Source: Devosia sediminis (GTDB taxonomy: Bacteria; Pseudomonadota; Alphaproteobacteria; Rhizobiales; Devosiaceae). Taken from it: 64,000 nt of DNA. A program made the translations under genes and the position numbers. The stretch is taken from contig NZ_JAEKMH010000002.1 of NCBI RefSeq assembly GCF_016411825.1, forward strand, positions 1,116,001 through 1,180,000, written 5' to 3'. Numbering within the stretch: position 1 is the stretch's first letter; each line of letters starts with the position of its first letter. Shown one piece after another: positions 1-9,423 of this stretch. The notes below the pieces were generated by a model, which ran no database searches, was not told the origin of the DNA, and was given only the letters and a program-made list of their open reading frames with translations.

Positions 1-1
1 T

Positions 2-163
2 GTGCCGTCCATGTCGCATATGAGCGCGCGCCAGGAATACCGAGCCCTCGTCAATGCCCTCAATCTGCCGTCCAGCCCGCGTGCGGAAGCACGTCGCGAA
101 GTGCTGGCCAGCGCGTCGGGTGACCTCAGCCGCTTCGCCCATATGGCTGGCAGCGAGAGCTGA
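2..163 (+). CDS. C-terminal tail of an unidentified protein (partial)
   Basis: An open frame enters from the left edge and ends at TGA 161-163, leaving 53 visible residues that are basic and helical in character (SARQEYRALVNALNL, then PRAEARREVLA). The start lies outside the window. The segment has no recognisable motif, so no function is offered. It is convergent with the HxlR regulator that ends 8 bp downstream. Confidence 0.45.
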   Translation: MPSMSHMSARQEYRALVNALNLPSSPRAEARREVLASASGDLSRFAHMAGSES

Positions 164-171
164 GCGGGGCT

Positions 172-609
172 TCAGCCCCGCGCGTAGGCGATCTTGCGCG
201 GCGCTTCGGCGGCCACCGCCACCTCACGCGAATCGTAGATGGCGCGGGCGTCGATAATGGCGTGGTGGTTCTCGGCCGACCAATCCCACAGGGCGCTGAT
301 AGGCACCTGCAGGGTCTTGCCCAGTTCGGTGAGGCTATATTCCACCCGCGGCGGGACCTCGGGATAGATGGTGCGGGTGACCAGGCCGTCGCGTTCGAGG
401 TTGCGCAGCGTCAGCGTCAGCATCCGCTGGCTCACCCCGTTGATCATCCGCTTGAGCTCGTTGAAACGCAGCGTCCCGTTGCGGCCGAGCATGCCGACGA
501 CCATCACGCTCCATTTGTCACCGATGCGGTTGAGAACATCGGACATGGCCGAGCAATTGGCATGCTGCGACGTATCGGTGAGGGATGTGGATTTGTCGGG
601 CAGCGGCAT
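172..609 (-). CDS. HxlR-family winged-helix transcriptional regulator
   Basis: A 145-residue single-domain regulator of the HxlR (MarR-like) family. Seen: an N-terminal cysteine in CSAMSDVLNRIGDKW, the typical helix KWSVMVVGMLG, the recognition region FNELKRMINGVSQRMLT and the wing with RTIYPEVPPRVEYSLT. Family members are small DNA-binding proteins that often sense thiol-reactive or redox stress through a cysteine near this position; redox sensing here is inference. The start is placed at ATG 609 because GGAGG lies six bases upstream; an in-frame ATG at 621 is possible. It is divergent from the beta-glucosidase gene, so the roughly 160 bp between them holds both promoters and could be its target. 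Confidence 0.88.
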   Translation of the reverse strand: MPLPDKSTSLTDTSQHANCSAMSDVLNRIGDKWSVMVVGMLGRNGTLRFNELKRMINGVSQRMLTLTLRNLERDGLVTRTIYPEVPPRVEYSLTELGKTLQVPISALWDWSAENHHAIIDARAIYDSREVAVAAEAPRKIAYARG

Positions 610-770
610 GTGCGCCTCCATAGTCGTAACTCAGGCACAAATATAGACACGGTTACTGGAATATACCAGAGGGCAGGAGCCGATGTGATCAACCTGTCGT
701 CGCGTGCAACGGTTGACAGCCCCGGCGCGGCCCTGTCTCCTCCCGCCGACTAGTCTCCGGGAGCGACGAT

Positions 771-3227
771 GTGACTGAACGTATCGATCAATTGCTGCGC
801 GAATTGACCCTTGAAGAAAAAGTCTCGCTGCTGTCGGGCGAGGATTTCTGGTCCGTCCCCGCGGTCGAGCGGCTCGGCATCGGCAAGCTCCGCGTCACCG
901 ATGGCCCCAATGGCGCCCGCGGCGGCGGCTCGCTCATCGGCGGCGTCAACTCGGCCAGCTTTCCGGTCGGCATTGCCTTGGGCGCCACCTGGGACGTGCC
1001 TTTGGTGACCGAGATTGGCGCTGCCCTGGCGGACGAGGTGAAATCGAAGGGCGCGCATATGCTGCTGGCGCCAACCGTGAACATCCACCGCTCGGTCACC
1101 AATGGCCGCAATTTCGAATGCTATTCGGAAGATCCGATTCTCACGGCTGAGCTTGCCGTCGGCTATATCAACGGCCTGCAGGGGCAGGGGATCGGCGCCA
1201 CCATCAAGCATTTCGTCGGCAATGAAAGCGAGATCGAGCGCACCACGATTTCAAGCGAGGTCGGCGAACGCGCGCTGCGCGAAATCTATCTCTTTCCCTT
1301 CGAACATGCGGTGAAAAAGGCCGGCACCTGGGGCGTCATGAGCTCCTACAACCGCCTCAACGGCACCTTTACCTCCGAGCACAACTGGCTGCTCGCCACC
1401 GTCCTCCGCGACGAATGGGGTTATGACGGCATCGTCATGTCCGACTGGTTCGGCTCCCATTCCACCGCGCCCACGGTCAATTCCGGTCTCGACCTCGAAA
1501 TGCCCGGCCCGCCGCGCGATCGCGGCCAGAAACTCATCGATGCGGTCAAGGCAGGCGAGGTCACCCAGGAAACGCTCGACAAGCGCGTTCTCGCCATGCT
1601 GCGCCTCATGGATCGCGTCGGCTCCCTCGACGATCACAGGCCCTTCGTCGAGCGCGCCGATGACCGTCCCGAGCATCGCGCCCTGATCCGTCGCGCCGGT
1701 GCCGCGGCTGCGGTGCTGCTGAAAAATCACGGCATCCTGCCCCTGACAGGCAACGGCTCCGTCGCCGTCATCGGACCCAATGCGAAGACCGCGCAGATCA
1801 TGGGCGGCGGCTCCGCCCAGCTCAACGCCCATTACCGCATCTCGCCCTGGCAAGGGCTGGTGTCTGCGCTTGGCGAAACCCGCCTTTCCTACGCGCCCGG
1901 CTGCACCAACCACCGCTTCGAGCCCCTGCTGCGTGGCGCCCTGACGGTCGAATATTTCGCCAACCAGACTCTCAGCGGCGAACCCGTCCATGTCGGCACC
2001 ATGGAAGATGCGCAGGCCTTCTGGATCGGCCAAGTCGCCGAAGGCAAGGTCGACCCGCTGCATTTCTCCGCCCGCATCAGCGGCGCCTTCACGCCTGAAG
2101 TCAGCGGAGAGCATCGCGTCGGCATCTATTCTGCCGGCTTCACCAAAGTCTTTGTCGATGGCAGGCTGGTCGCCGATGCCTGGACCCACTGGACAAAGGG
2201 TCGAACCTTCTTCGAAGAAGGCTGCGACGAAGTCGTGGGTACTCTCGACCTCACCGCCGGCCATGCCCACGAAATCGTCATCGAATTCGCCACCAAGGAT
2301 TTTGCCACCCTCGGCCTCGCCGCCTTTGCCTGCGGCATCGGCCGTCCCATGGGCGATGCCGAGATATCGGAGGCGGTCGCCGCCGCCCGCGCCGCTGAAA
2401 CGGCCGTCATCTTCATTGGTCGCAATGGCGAATGGGATACCGAGGGCAGCGATCTCGACGGCATCCTGCTGCCCGGCCGCCAGAACGAGCTGGTCGAAGC
2501 CGTCGCCGCCGCCAATCCGCGCACCGTTGTTGTGCTCCAGACCGGCGGCCCGGTGGAAATGCCCTGGGTCGGCAATGTCGCCGCCATCCTGCAGGCCTGG
2601 TACCCCGGCCAGGAAGCCGGCAATGCCATTGCCGACGTGCTGACAGGTGCGGCCGAACCCGGCGGCCGCCTGCCACAGACTTTTCCGGTCCGCTGGGCCG
2701 ACAATCCCGCCCATAGCCAGGATCGCGAGGTCTATCCGGGCCTCGAGGGCAAGGTGCGCTACGAGGAGGGCATTTTTGTCGGCTATCGCCACTATGACAA
2801 GCTGGGCATGACCCCGCTCTACCCCTTCGGTTTTGGTCTCGGCTACACCGATTTCTCCCTGTCAGACCTTGTCATCGACGACAGCGCCTTCGAGAGCGAC
2901 GGCCGGCTCGTCGTCTCGCTCACAGCTACCAATACCGGCGCCCGTGCCGGCGCGACCGTGGTGCAGCTCTATGTCAGCGACGACGCCTCCGGCGAACCGC
3001 GCCCGGCCAAGGAGCTGAAGGCCTTTGAAAAGCTCCATCTCCAGCCCGGCGAGCAACGATCGGTGACCATGCTGCTCGACGCCCGCGCTTTCGCCTGGTA
3101 TCGCGAAAAGGCACGGCACTGGCTGGTCGAGGCGGGCAGTTTTACCATCCGCGTCGGCCAATCCTCGGCCGACCTGCCGCTGACCGGGCAGGTCACGCGC
3201 TCCACCACGCTGATGCTGCCTGTGTAA
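771..3227 (+). CDS. bglX-like: Glycoside hydrolase family 3 beta-glucosidase with PA14 domain
   Basis: An 818-residue enzyme that should hydrolyse terminal beta-linked sugars from oligosaccharides or glycosides. Domain order: GH3 N-terminal TIM barrel (about 1-290) with the catalytic nucleophile in the GIVMSDWFG motif, GH3 alpha/beta sandwich, a PA14 insert (about 385-530, beginning TVEYFANQTLSG), the rest of the sandwich (GSDLDGILLPG, EPGGRLPQTFP), and a C-terminal fibronectin-III-like domain (about 690-800). PA14 insertion is typical of the KglB-like GH3 subgroup and shapes the active-site rim. No signal peptide is visible, so it is probably cytoplasmic. The start is GTG 771, with GGGAG at 759-763. 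The reverse strand carries a 513-codon open frame that is only a shadow of this gene. Confidence 0.93.
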   Translation: MTERIDQLLRELTLEEKVSLLSGEDFWSVPAVERLGIGKLRVTDGPNGARGGGSLIGGVNSASFPVGIALGATWDVPLVTEIGAALADEVKSKGAHMLLAPTVNIHRSVTNGRNFECYSEDPILTAELAVGYINGLQGQGIGATIKHFVGNESEIERTTISSEVGERALREIYLFPFEHAVKKAGTWGVMSSYNRLNGTFTSEHNWLLATVLRDEWGYDGIVMSDWFGSHSTAPTVNSGLDLEMPGPPRDRGQKLIDAVKAGEVTQETLDKRVLAMLRLMDRVGSLDDHRPFVERADDRPEHRALIRRAGAAAAVLLKNHGILPLTGNGSVAVIGPNAKTAQIMGGGSAQLNAHYRISPWQGLVSALGETRLSYAPGCTNHRFEPLLRGALTVEYFANQTLSGEPVHVGTMEDAQAFWIGQVAEGKVDPLHFSARISGAFTPEVSGEHRVGIYSAGFTKVFVDGRLVADAWTHWTKGRTFFEEGCDEVVGTLDLTAGHAHEIVIEFATKDFATLGLAAFACGIGRPMGDAEISEAVAAARAAETAVIFIGRNGEWDTEGSDLDGILLPGRQNELVEAVAAANPRTVVVLQTGGPVEMPWVGNVAAILQAWYPGQEAGNAIADVLTGAAEPGGRLPQTFPVRWADNPAHSQDREVYPGLEGKVRYEEGIFVGYRHYDKLGMTPLYPFGFGLGYTDFSLSDLVIDDSAFESDGRLVVSLTATNTGARAGATVVQLYVSDDASGEPRPAKELKAFEKLHLQPGEQRSVTMLLDARAFAWYREKARHWLVEAGSFTIRVGQSSADLPLTGQVTRSTTLMLPV

Positions 3228-3228
3228 C

Positions 3229-3798
3229 TCAGGCGGCCTGATGCTCGGCCGCGTAGAGACCGAGATAGAAGTCGAGGTCCCCATTGCGCAGGCCGAGCGT
3301 TTCCAGCACGGCGCCCATGAAGCTCACCGGCGCCGTGCCCGGCGCCGTCACGATCCGCCCATCGAGGACCGCTCGCGGCGATTCCACGTAGTGCGCCACG
3401 CCGGCATAACCGGTCTCCGGCAGGCTTTCCGGCCCGTTGGCCGTATGCCGGACGCTGTCCAGCAGGCCCGCTCGCGCCAGCGCCGTCACCCCGTCGCAGA
3501 TCCCGCCTACCGTCGTGCCGGCCGCATGCGCCGCGCGCAGCACCGACGAGATGTCCGGATAGTCTTCCGTCGACCAGATCGTGCCGCCATTGACGAGAAT
3601 GGCGTCCACCCGGTCGACTTCGATGTCTTCCACCGCCATGTTGGGCATCACCTTGAGCCCGCCCGCCGAGGTTACGGGCTCGCCACCCGGCGTCGCGAAA
3701 CGGGTCTCGATCTGGTAATATTCGCGCGCGCCGGCATTGAGCAGTGCAGTTTCCCAATCGGCATAGCCGGGTGTGAGGATGGTCACGATGGTGGTCAT
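3229..3798 (-). CDS. DJ-1/PfpI family protein
   Basis: A 189-residue protein of the DJ-1/PfpI class I glutamine-amidotransferase-like superfamily. The nucleophile-elbow cysteine is in VGGICDGVTALARAGLL, and the N-terminal strand TTIVTILTPGYADWE and the acidic residue region match the fold. Members include glyoxalase-like, chaperone and transcription-control proteins, so the substrate cannot be told. The start is set at ATG 3798, preceded by GGAG on the minus strand; the open frame continues 16 codons further upstream without a better ribosome site. It ends one base past the stop of the convergent beta-glucosidase gene, so no room is left for separate terminators. Confidence 0.85.
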   Translation of the reverse strand: MTTIVTILTPGYADWETALLNAGAREYYQIETRFATPGGEPVTSAGGLKVMPNMAVEDIEVDRVDAILVNGGTIWSTEDYPDISSVLRAAHAAGTTVGGICDGVTALARAGLLDSVRHTANGPESLPETGYAGVAHYVESPRAVLDGRIVTAPGTAPVSFMGAVLETLGLRNGDLDFYLGLYAAEHQAA

Positions 3799-3954
3799 TT
3801 CGGTCTCCTGGTCTGTTGCAAACACCATTGCCCCATGCGCTGACATTTCCTGTCAGCACCTTCACGGCCCTGTCAGCCCGCTTTCCTTGAGCTTGCATCC
3901 CTTGGCTGATATGAGGTGCGCCGTTCCTGCCCGACCGCCCGGAGTTGCTCTCCT

Positions 3955-5112
3955 TTGCCTTTAGTCCGCCGTTTCCTTCTCGCACTGGTTCTTTACCTTG
4001 CCGCTCTCGTGCCCGTCTGGGCCACGCCGCTGCTGGTGGTCGACCGTGCGAATTTGGATGTGCTTTACGCACAGGATGCCGGCAAGCCGTGGCACCCGGC
4101 CTCGCTCACCAAGCTGATGACCGCCTATGTCGTCTTCGAGCAGCTCGCGCTCGGAACGGTAACGTTGGAGACACCGGTCAAGATTTCCCGCAATGCCTGG
4201 AATCAGGCGGCCAGCAAGTCGGGCCTCGAGATCGACAGCACCGTCAGCCTCAAGGACGCGCTTTATATTCTCATCGTCAAGTCGGCCAACGACATCGCCG
4301 TTGCCATCGCCGAGACCGTGGGCACTGACGAGGCCGATTTCGTCGCCAAGATGAACGACGCCGCCCGCCGCATGGGGCTGACGGCGACCCATTTCGTCAA
4401 TCCGCACGGCCTGCACGATCCCGCCCAGGTCACCAGCGCGCGCGACCTCGCCATCATCGCCCTCTATATCGAGCAGAGCTTTCCCCAATACATGCCCATG
4501 TTCGATACCGGCGTGGTCAATCTCGGCAAGCAGCGCATGGAATCCAACAACGGCCTGCTCGAAGGCTTTGCCGGCACCACCGGCATGAAGACCGGCTATG
4601 TCTGTGCCTCGGGCCTCAATATCGTCGCCACCGTGGATCGCGACGGACGGCGCCTGTTGGCCGTTGTTCTGGGCGGCTCCTCCGCCCGCGAGCGCAATGA
4701 GCGGGCGGCTGGCCTCTTTCTCGAAGCGCTCGATGGCCGCCTACGCCCCACCGGCCAGAACATACTGGCCCTGACCAATGCCGTCGGCGCGCCGCCCACC
4801 GATATGCGTCCGCTGATCTGCGGCAAGGAAGCCAAGGCCTATGTCGCCGCCCAGGAGGCCGAGTTCCCCATGGGCCTGGGTGACAATCCGAGCTACCTGA
4901 CCGAGGAAATCCAGCTCAGTGAATACACTGCGGTCGATCTGGGGCGCCTGCGCACCGGCATCGCTTTCCCGCGTCCGCGCCCGGCGCATATGCCGATGTT
5001 CAGCACGCCGCCCGCGGTCGAAAGCGCATCCGTTGATGGCACGCTGCGCCCAAGCATTCCGGTCAGCGGTGTCAACGTCGCCCTGCCGCGCCCACGCCCG
5101 GCCGATCTTTAG
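3955..5112 (+). CDS. dacF-like: D-alanyl-D-alanine carboxypeptidase (PBP5/6-like, serine-type)
   Basis: A penicillin-binding D,D-carboxypeptidase (peptidase S11) that trims the terminal D-Ala from peptidoglycan pentapeptides in the periplasm. All three active-site motifs are present: SLTK (SxxK, nucleophile), SAND (SxN) and KTG in GMKTGYVC. An N-terminal export signal is seen (VRRFLLALVLYLAALVPVWA). The usual PBP5 C-terminal beta domain is replaced by a loosely organised, proline-rich tail with repeated PRPRPA segments. The start is placed at TTG 3955 because GGAG lies at 3941-3944; a GTG at 3916 in the same frame lacks a ribosome site and would put charged residues before the signal peptide. 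Confidence 0.9.
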   Translation: MPLVRRFLLALVLYLAALVPVWATPLLVVDRANLDVLYAQDAGKPWHPASLTKLMTAYVVFEQLALGTVTLETPVKISRNAWNQAASKSGLEIDSTVSLKDALYILIVKSANDIAVAIAETVGTDEADFVAKMNDAARRMGLTATHFVNPHGLHDPAQVTSARDLAIIALYIEQSFPQYMPMFDTGVVNLGKQRMESNNGLLEGFAGTTGMKTGYVCASGLNIVATVDRDGRRLLAVVLGGSSARERNERAAGLFLEALDGRLRPTGQNILALTNAVGAPPTDMRPLICGKEAKAYVAAQEAEFPMGLGDNPSYLTEEIQLSEYTAVDLGRLRTGIAFPRPRPAHMPMFSTPPAVESASVDGTLRPSIPVSGVNVALPRPRPADL

Positions 5113-5169
5113 AAACAAGTACGGCTGTCACCCCGGCGATGGCTGGCGCCCTTCTTGGCCCTTAAGACC

Positions 5170-5400
5170 CTAGCTTCCCTTCGTCACCACGAACCGCAAG
5201 GCGCCGTCGGCCTCGTCGGCGGCGCAGTCATGTCCGTTCCGTCGACAATGAAGCGGAATATCGATCTTCGCCATCGGGTCCGTGGCGAGGACCGTAATGG
5301 CGGTCCCGCTCACCACCTCCGCCAGCCGCTTTTCCAGCTTCAGTACGGGCAGGGGGCATTTCAGCCCCCTGGCGTCGATAGTTTGGCCGTCAGTTGCCAA
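5170..5400 (-). CDS. tusA-like: TusA-family sulfurtransferase
   Basis: A 76-residue sulfur-carrier protein. The hallmark DARGLKCPLPVLKLEK is present, with the catalytic Cys of the CPxP motif that carries a persulfide in tRNA thiolation or other sulfur-relay reactions. The remainder (ITVLATDPMAKIDIP) matches the two-layer alpha/beta fold. The start is taken at TTG 5400, overlapping the end of the upstream CAP-domain gene by 11 bp, so translation is probably coupled; longer starts would add a run of arginine- and proline-rich residues that is antisense-like junk. The convergent gene is the D,D-carboxypeptidase. Confidence 0.82.
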   Translation of the reverse strand: MATDGQTIDARGLKCPLPVLKLEKRLAEVVSGTAITVLATDPMAKIDIPLHCRRNGHDCAADEADGALRFVVTKGS

Positions 5401-5860
5401 GGACCAGCACCCAGTGCACACCATAGCTCGATGTCGGGTTATAAGCCACGGCAATGCCGGCCTTGGTCGCCGGTGCGGCAAGCCCCACGGCGTCGGCGGC
5501 ATTGTTGCGCCAGCCCGAGAAGGTTTCCGCAAACGTGGCATAGCCGGCGCTCAGCTTCATCTGCGCCAGCGCTTGCGGCTTGGTCGGCGCCGTGCCGGTC
5601 TGGGCATACTGGTTGGCCAGCGCCTGTGCAGTGCCGTTAAGTCCGGCATCGGCCACCAGCGGCGGCATGTTGCGGGTGGCGCGATAGGCGTTGACGAGGC
5701 CGATGGCTTCCTGGCTGTTCAGGGTGGCATTGGGCTGGTCCATGCGCGCCGACAGGCCGGCCGACAGCGCGCCCGGCGATGCTGGCCCGCTGAAGGACGA
5801 GCATCCGGCCAGAATCACGGCGACGGCGCCTGCGGCCAGCATTGCATGGAGGTTCTTCAT
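5390..5860 (-). CDS. CAP-domain (SCP/PR1-like) lipoprotein
   Basis: A 156-residue exported lipoprotein. The signal peptide MKNLHAMLAAGAVAVILAGC ends in the lipobox LAGC, so it should be anchored by lipidation. The mature part carries a CAP/SCP domain (VNAYRATRNMPPL, ANQYAQTGTAP, ETFSGWRNNAAD, GVHWVLVLG). In bacteria such proteins are of mostly unknown function at the cell envelope. The start ATG 5860 is chosen for the ribosome site AAAGGAATGAC just upstream and the clean signal peptide; the longer frame start is rejected. It forms a two-gene unit with the TusA-like gene. Confidence 0.85.
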   Translation of the reverse strand: MKNLHAMLAAGAVAVILAGCSSFSGPASPGALSAGLSARMDQPNATLNSQEAIGLVNAYRATRNMPPLVADAGLNGTAQALANQYAQTGTAPTKPQALAQMKLSAGYATFAETFSGWRNNAADAVGLAAPATKAGIAVAYNPTSSYGVHWVLVLGN

Positions 5861-5991
5861 GTCATTCCTTTCGGTTCGCCGGGAAACTACCGCCACTATC
5901 ACGGCCAGCCTTCCGCCATCTTAATGCCCGTGCGCCGCCGTCAATCGGGGCTTGCACGGTAAACTTCGACAACTGCATCTGTTTTGGGCCT

Positions 5992-7602
5992 ATGCGACGC
6001 AACGAAAGCCTGCAAAAAAGGGCAGGATTGTGGGAGGCATGGCTGTTGGGGGAGAATAAGACCCGGATTGGGGAAGTGCGCGCCGCAACGGTGGCGGTTG
6101 CCATTCTGTCCATCTGCGTTGCGGCCTTTGCCTGCGTCTTCGCCTACTTCGTCTTTCAGGCCATCGGCCAGACGCGGACCCGCCTTGAGGAGCGCTCGCA
6201 GGCCGCCGCGCAGGTCGTCGCCACCAATGCCGGCTGGGTGGCGCAGGTGGCCAACCAGACGCTGCGGCGCGTCGATGCCGCGCTCGGCCCGACGCTGAGC
6301 AACGACAGTGAAGTTCTTCAGGCCGCTGTCGAGGGACTTCCCGGCAATATCGACGTCTACATCATCGATGCCGATGCCCACACGCTGTTTTCCACCGTGC
6401 CCGGCTCCGCAGCGGTCAACGTCGCGGATCGTGAATACTTCACGGCGCTCCGCGATGGTGCGTCGTCCTACACGTCGGGCCTCCTGGTCAGCCGCCTGAC
6501 CAGCGAGCCGATCTTCGTTTTCTCGCGCCGCGTGAACCGCCAGGGCGATTTCGCCGGGGCGATCATGGTTTCATTCAGCGCCTCGCTGCTGCAATCTTTC
6601 CTCTCCAGCCTCGATCTCGAAGACGGTTCGACCGTGAGCCTGGTGCGGCGGGACGGGGCGCTGATGGCGCGCGCGCCCGCTGTCGGCGAGCCTGTGGACC
6701 TGTCCCAGCACCCGCTGATCACCCAGCACCTGCCGGCGGCCGAGGCGGGCACCTATTTCTCCGATGTGTCGCCGGTGGACGGCATATCGCGTGTCGTCAG
6801 CTATCGCGCCGTCCCGGGCACCGAAATCCTGGCCCTGGCCTCCATCGCCACCAACGAGACCTGGAATAGCCTGCGCGCAGCCATCATCTCGGTGCTCATT
6901 ATCGCGGCGCCGATTCTGCTCGGCCTTGTCGGGGGGTGCATTTGGATTCTCCGGCTGCTGCGGCGCGACGCCCGTCGCCGTGCCGAACTCGAAGCCGCCA
7001 ACGAAACCAATGTGCTGCTGTTCCGCGAGATTCATCACCGGGTGAAGAACAACCTGCAGTCGGTGCAGTCCCTTGTTCGAATGCAGGATATTCCGGCCGG
7101 CGCCAAGGCGGATCTGCAGAGCCGCCTCAGTGCCATGGCGGCCATGCACCAGCACATCTACCAGCACGACCGCTACGAGGACATCGACGCCCATGACCTG
7201 GTCCAGGTCGTGGTCGATGAGGTCATACATGCATATGGCGTCGATGTGCGCGTGGTTTACGACCTCGACCATGTGCCGGTGGATCGCGACCATGCCACGC
7301 CGCTTTCGCTGCTGCTGAGCGAGCTGGTCACCAATGCGTTGAAATACGCCTTCAACGATGGCCGGCGCGGCATCATCACCGTCACCCTGCGCGACAAGGG
7401 AGGCGGCCGCGCCCAACTTACCGTATCCGATAACGGTCCGGGCATGGGCGAGCCCGCCGATACGTCTGCCAGCATGGGACTTCGCCTGGTCCGTGGCGTG
7501 GTCTCGCAGATGGGTGGCACCTACCGCTTCAGATCCGAAGAGGGCACCCATTTTGAAGCCGACCTGGCCTTGGCGGTTGCCGGACATCCGACGCGACAGT
7601 GA
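5992..7602 (+). CDS. Membrane sensor histidine kinase (HisKA_2/HATPase_c) with extracytoplasmic Cache-like domain
   Basis: A 536-residue sensor kinase. Order: cytoplasmic N-terminus, TM1 (VAVAILSICVAAFACVFAYF), a periplasmic dCache-like sensor (about residues 70-280, including DADAHTLFSTVPG and NVADREYFTALRDG), TM2 (LRAAIISVLIIAAPILLGLV), the HisKA_2 dimerisation/phosphoacceptor helix REIHHRVKNNLQS and a C-terminal HATPase_c domain with N box (SELVTNALKYAF), G1 box (SDNGPGMG) and G2 (MGLRLVRG). HisKA_2 kinases are common in alphaproteobacteria, often in general stress or light/chemical sensing. No response regulator is adjacent. The start is uncertain: ATG 5992 is used; a longer frame overlaps the divergent CAP gene. 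Confidence 0.9.
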   Translation: MRRNESLQKRAGLWEAWLLGENKTRIGEVRAATVAVAILSICVAAFACVFAYFVFQAIGQTRTRLEERSQAAAQVVATNAGWVAQVANQTLRRVDAALGPTLSNDSEVLQAAVEGLPGNIDVYIIDADAHTLFSTVPGSAAVNVADREYFTALRDGASSYTSGLLVSRLTSEPIFVFSRRVNRQGDFAGAIMVSFSASLLQSFLSSLDLEDGSTVSLVRRDGALMARAPAVGEPVDLSQHPLITQHLPAAEAGTYFSDVSPVDGISRVVSYRAVPGTEILALASIATNETWNSLRAAIISVLIIAAPILLGLVGGCIWILRLLRRDARRRAELEAANETNVLLFREIHHRVKNNLQSVQSLVRMQDIPAGAKADLQSRLSAMAAMHQHIYQHDRYEDIDAHDLVQVVVDEVIHAYGVDVRVVYDLDHVPVDRDHATPLSLLLSELVTNALKYAFNDGRRGIITVTLRDKGGGRAQLTVSDNGPGMGEPADTSASMGLRLVRGVVSQMGGTYRFRSEEGTHFEADLALAVAGHPTRQ

Positions 7603-7680
7603 ACCGATGAGCCCATTTTGACCTTGTTCGCGCGCCGCGAATGGGGCAATGGGTAACCGGATTATTCAAGTCAAGTTATC

Positions 7681-9423
7681 ATGCTGAAGCGGTTCTTCTC
7701 CTATTACGTCCCCTATAAGGGTCTTTTCGCGCTCGATTTCGGCAGTGCCGTGGTCGCCGGCCTGCTCGAGCTGGCCTTCCCCCTGGCAGTCGCCTACTTC
7801 ATCGACACGCTGCTCCCCCAGGGCAATTTCAACCTCATTGTGCTGACCGGCATCGTGCTGCTCGTCATTTACTGCCTCACGGCGGCGCTGCGCGGCGTGG
7901 TCAATTATTTCGGCCACATGCTGGGCATCCATATCGAGACCGACATGCGGCGCCAGGTGTTCAATCACCTGCAGAAACTGAGCTTTCGCTTCTTCGACAA
8001 CAACAAGACCGGCCACCTCATCACCCACGTGACCAAGGGCCTCGAAGACATCGGTGAAGTCGCCCATCACGGCCCCGAGGACCTGTTCCTCGCCATCATG
8101 ACCTTCCTCGGCGCCTTTATCCTGATGTTCATGACTAACTGGCAATTGGCGGCCATCACCGTGACGCTGGTGCCCGTCATGACCTGGCTGGTCACCACCT
8201 ACGGCGCCCGCATGAACCGCAACTGGCGCGAGCTCTATAGCCGCGTCGGCGACTTCAACACCCGCGTCGAAGATTCCATCGGCGGCGTTCGCGTCGTAAA
8301 AGCCTTTGCCAACGAGCCGCACGAGGAAAAGCTCTTCGCCGGCAATAACGAGGCCTACCGGACCACCAAGCTCCAGGCCTATGCGCTGATGACGGCCAGC
8401 AATGTCGTCACCTTCCTTTCGACGCGCCTCGTCCAGCTCGCCGTCATGTTGTTCGGCGCCTGGCTCGTGACCTCGGACCAGCTCAGCTATGGCGGTTTCG
8501 TCAGCTTCCTGTTGCTGGTCAACGTCTTCATGCGCCCCATCGACCAGATCACCGGCGTGCTGGAAATGTACCCCAAGGGCATTGCCGGCTTCAGCCGCTT
8601 CACCAAGCTCATGGACACTGAGCCCGACATCGCCGATCGCCCGGGCGCCAAGGTTGTCGATCACCTGCGCGGCGATATCGAGTTCCGCGACGTCGGCTTT
8701 GCCTACGAGCATGGGGGTCGCAAGGTCATCGATGGGCTGAGCCTCTCCGTGCGGGCAGGGGAGACGGTAGCCATTGTCGGACCCTCCGGCGCCGGCAAGA
8801 CCACGCTCTGCGCGCTGCTTCCGCGCTTTTACGAAATCAGCGATGGCGCCATCAGCATCGACGGCATCGACATCCGCGACATGACCCAGGCGAGCCTCCG
8901 CAGTCAGATCGGCATCGTGCAGCAGGATGTCTTCCTGTTCGGCGGCACGCTGCGCGAGAACATCGCCTATGGCCGCCTCGGCGCCACCGACGAGGACATC
9001 CTCGCTGCCGCCCGCGCGGCCCGGCTCGACAGCGTCATCAAGCGCCTGCCGGATGGCCTCGACACGGTTGTGGGCGAACGCGGCGTCAAGCTATCGGGCG
9101 GGCAGAAGCAGCGTGTCGCCATTGCGCGCATCTTCCTCAAGAACCCGCCCATCCTGGTGCTCGACGAGGCCACCTCCGCCCTCGACACCGCCACCGAGCT
9201 GGCGATCCAGCAGTCGCTGACCGAGTTGTCGCGTGGCCGCACCACTCTGGTCATCGCCCATCGTCTGGCCACCATCCAGCATGCCGACCGCATCGTCGTC
9301 GTCGACGAAACCGGCATTGTCGAACAGGGGCCGCACGATGAGCTACTGGCCCGCAACGGCGCCTATGCCCATCTCCATTCGGCCCAGTTCGGCGGTCTCG
9401 CCACACCGAGGACTTCAGCATGA
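7681..9423 (+). CDS. ABC exporter half-transporter (permease-ATPase fusion)
   Basis: A 580-residue type IV ABC exporter (MsbA/LmrA-like). The N-terminal half holds six membrane segments (for example VVAGLLELAFPLAVAYFI and LIVLTGIVLLVIYCLTAAL); the C-terminal ATPase has Walker A GPSGAGKTT, the Q-loop, signature LSGGQ, Walker B ILVLDEATSALD and the switch histidine in VIAHRLATI. It should act as a homodimer exporting a lipid or small molecule. The stop overlaps the start of the siderophore-interacting reductase by ATGA (9420-9423), suggesting co-translation and a role in siderophore or iron handling; that link is inference. ATG 7681 has no strong ribosome site. Confidence 0.92.
   Translation: MLKRFFSYYVPYKGLFALDFGSAVVAGLLELAFPLAVAYFIDTLLPQGNFNLIVLTGIVLLVIYCLTAALRGVVNYFGHMLGIHIETDMRRQVFNHLQKLSFRFFDNNKTGHLITHVTKGLEDIGEVAHHGPEDLFLAIMTFLGAFILMFMTNWQLAAITVTLVPVMTWLVTTYGARMNRNWRELYSRVGDFNTRVEDSIGGVRVVKAFANEPHEEKLFAGNNEAYRTTKLQAYALMTASNVVTFLSTRLVQLAVMLFGAWLVTSDQLSYGGFVSFLLLVNVFMRPIDQITGVLEMYPKGIAGFSRFTKLMDTEPDIADRPGAKVVDHLRGDIEFRDVGFAYEHGGRKVIDGLSLSVRAGETVAIVGPSGAGKTTLCALLPRFYEISDGAISIDGIDIRDMTQASLRSQIGIVQQDVFLFGGTLRENIAYGRLGATDEDILAAARAARLDSVIKRLPDGLDTVVGERGVKLSGGQKQRVAIARIFLKNPPILVLDEATSALDTATELAIQQSLTELSRGRTTLVIAHRLATIQHADRIVVVDETGIVEQGPHDELLARNGAYAHLHSAQFGGLATPRTSA

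Noticed and set aside
1251..2792. 513-codon open frame antisense to the beta-glucosidase
   Set aside because: It mirrors third-position GC of a clearly coding gene on the other strand and has no recognisable motif or ribosome site.
3916..3954. GTG 3916 as start of the D,D-carboxypeptidase
   Set aside because: No ribosome site, and it adds 13 Cys/Arg/Pro-rich residues before a normal signal peptide; TTG 3955 has GGAG upstream.
7666..8712. 348-codon minus-strand open frame over the ABC exporter
   Set aside because: Low-complexity His/Asp/Glu composition typical of an antisense shadow; the plus strand has full ABC motifs.
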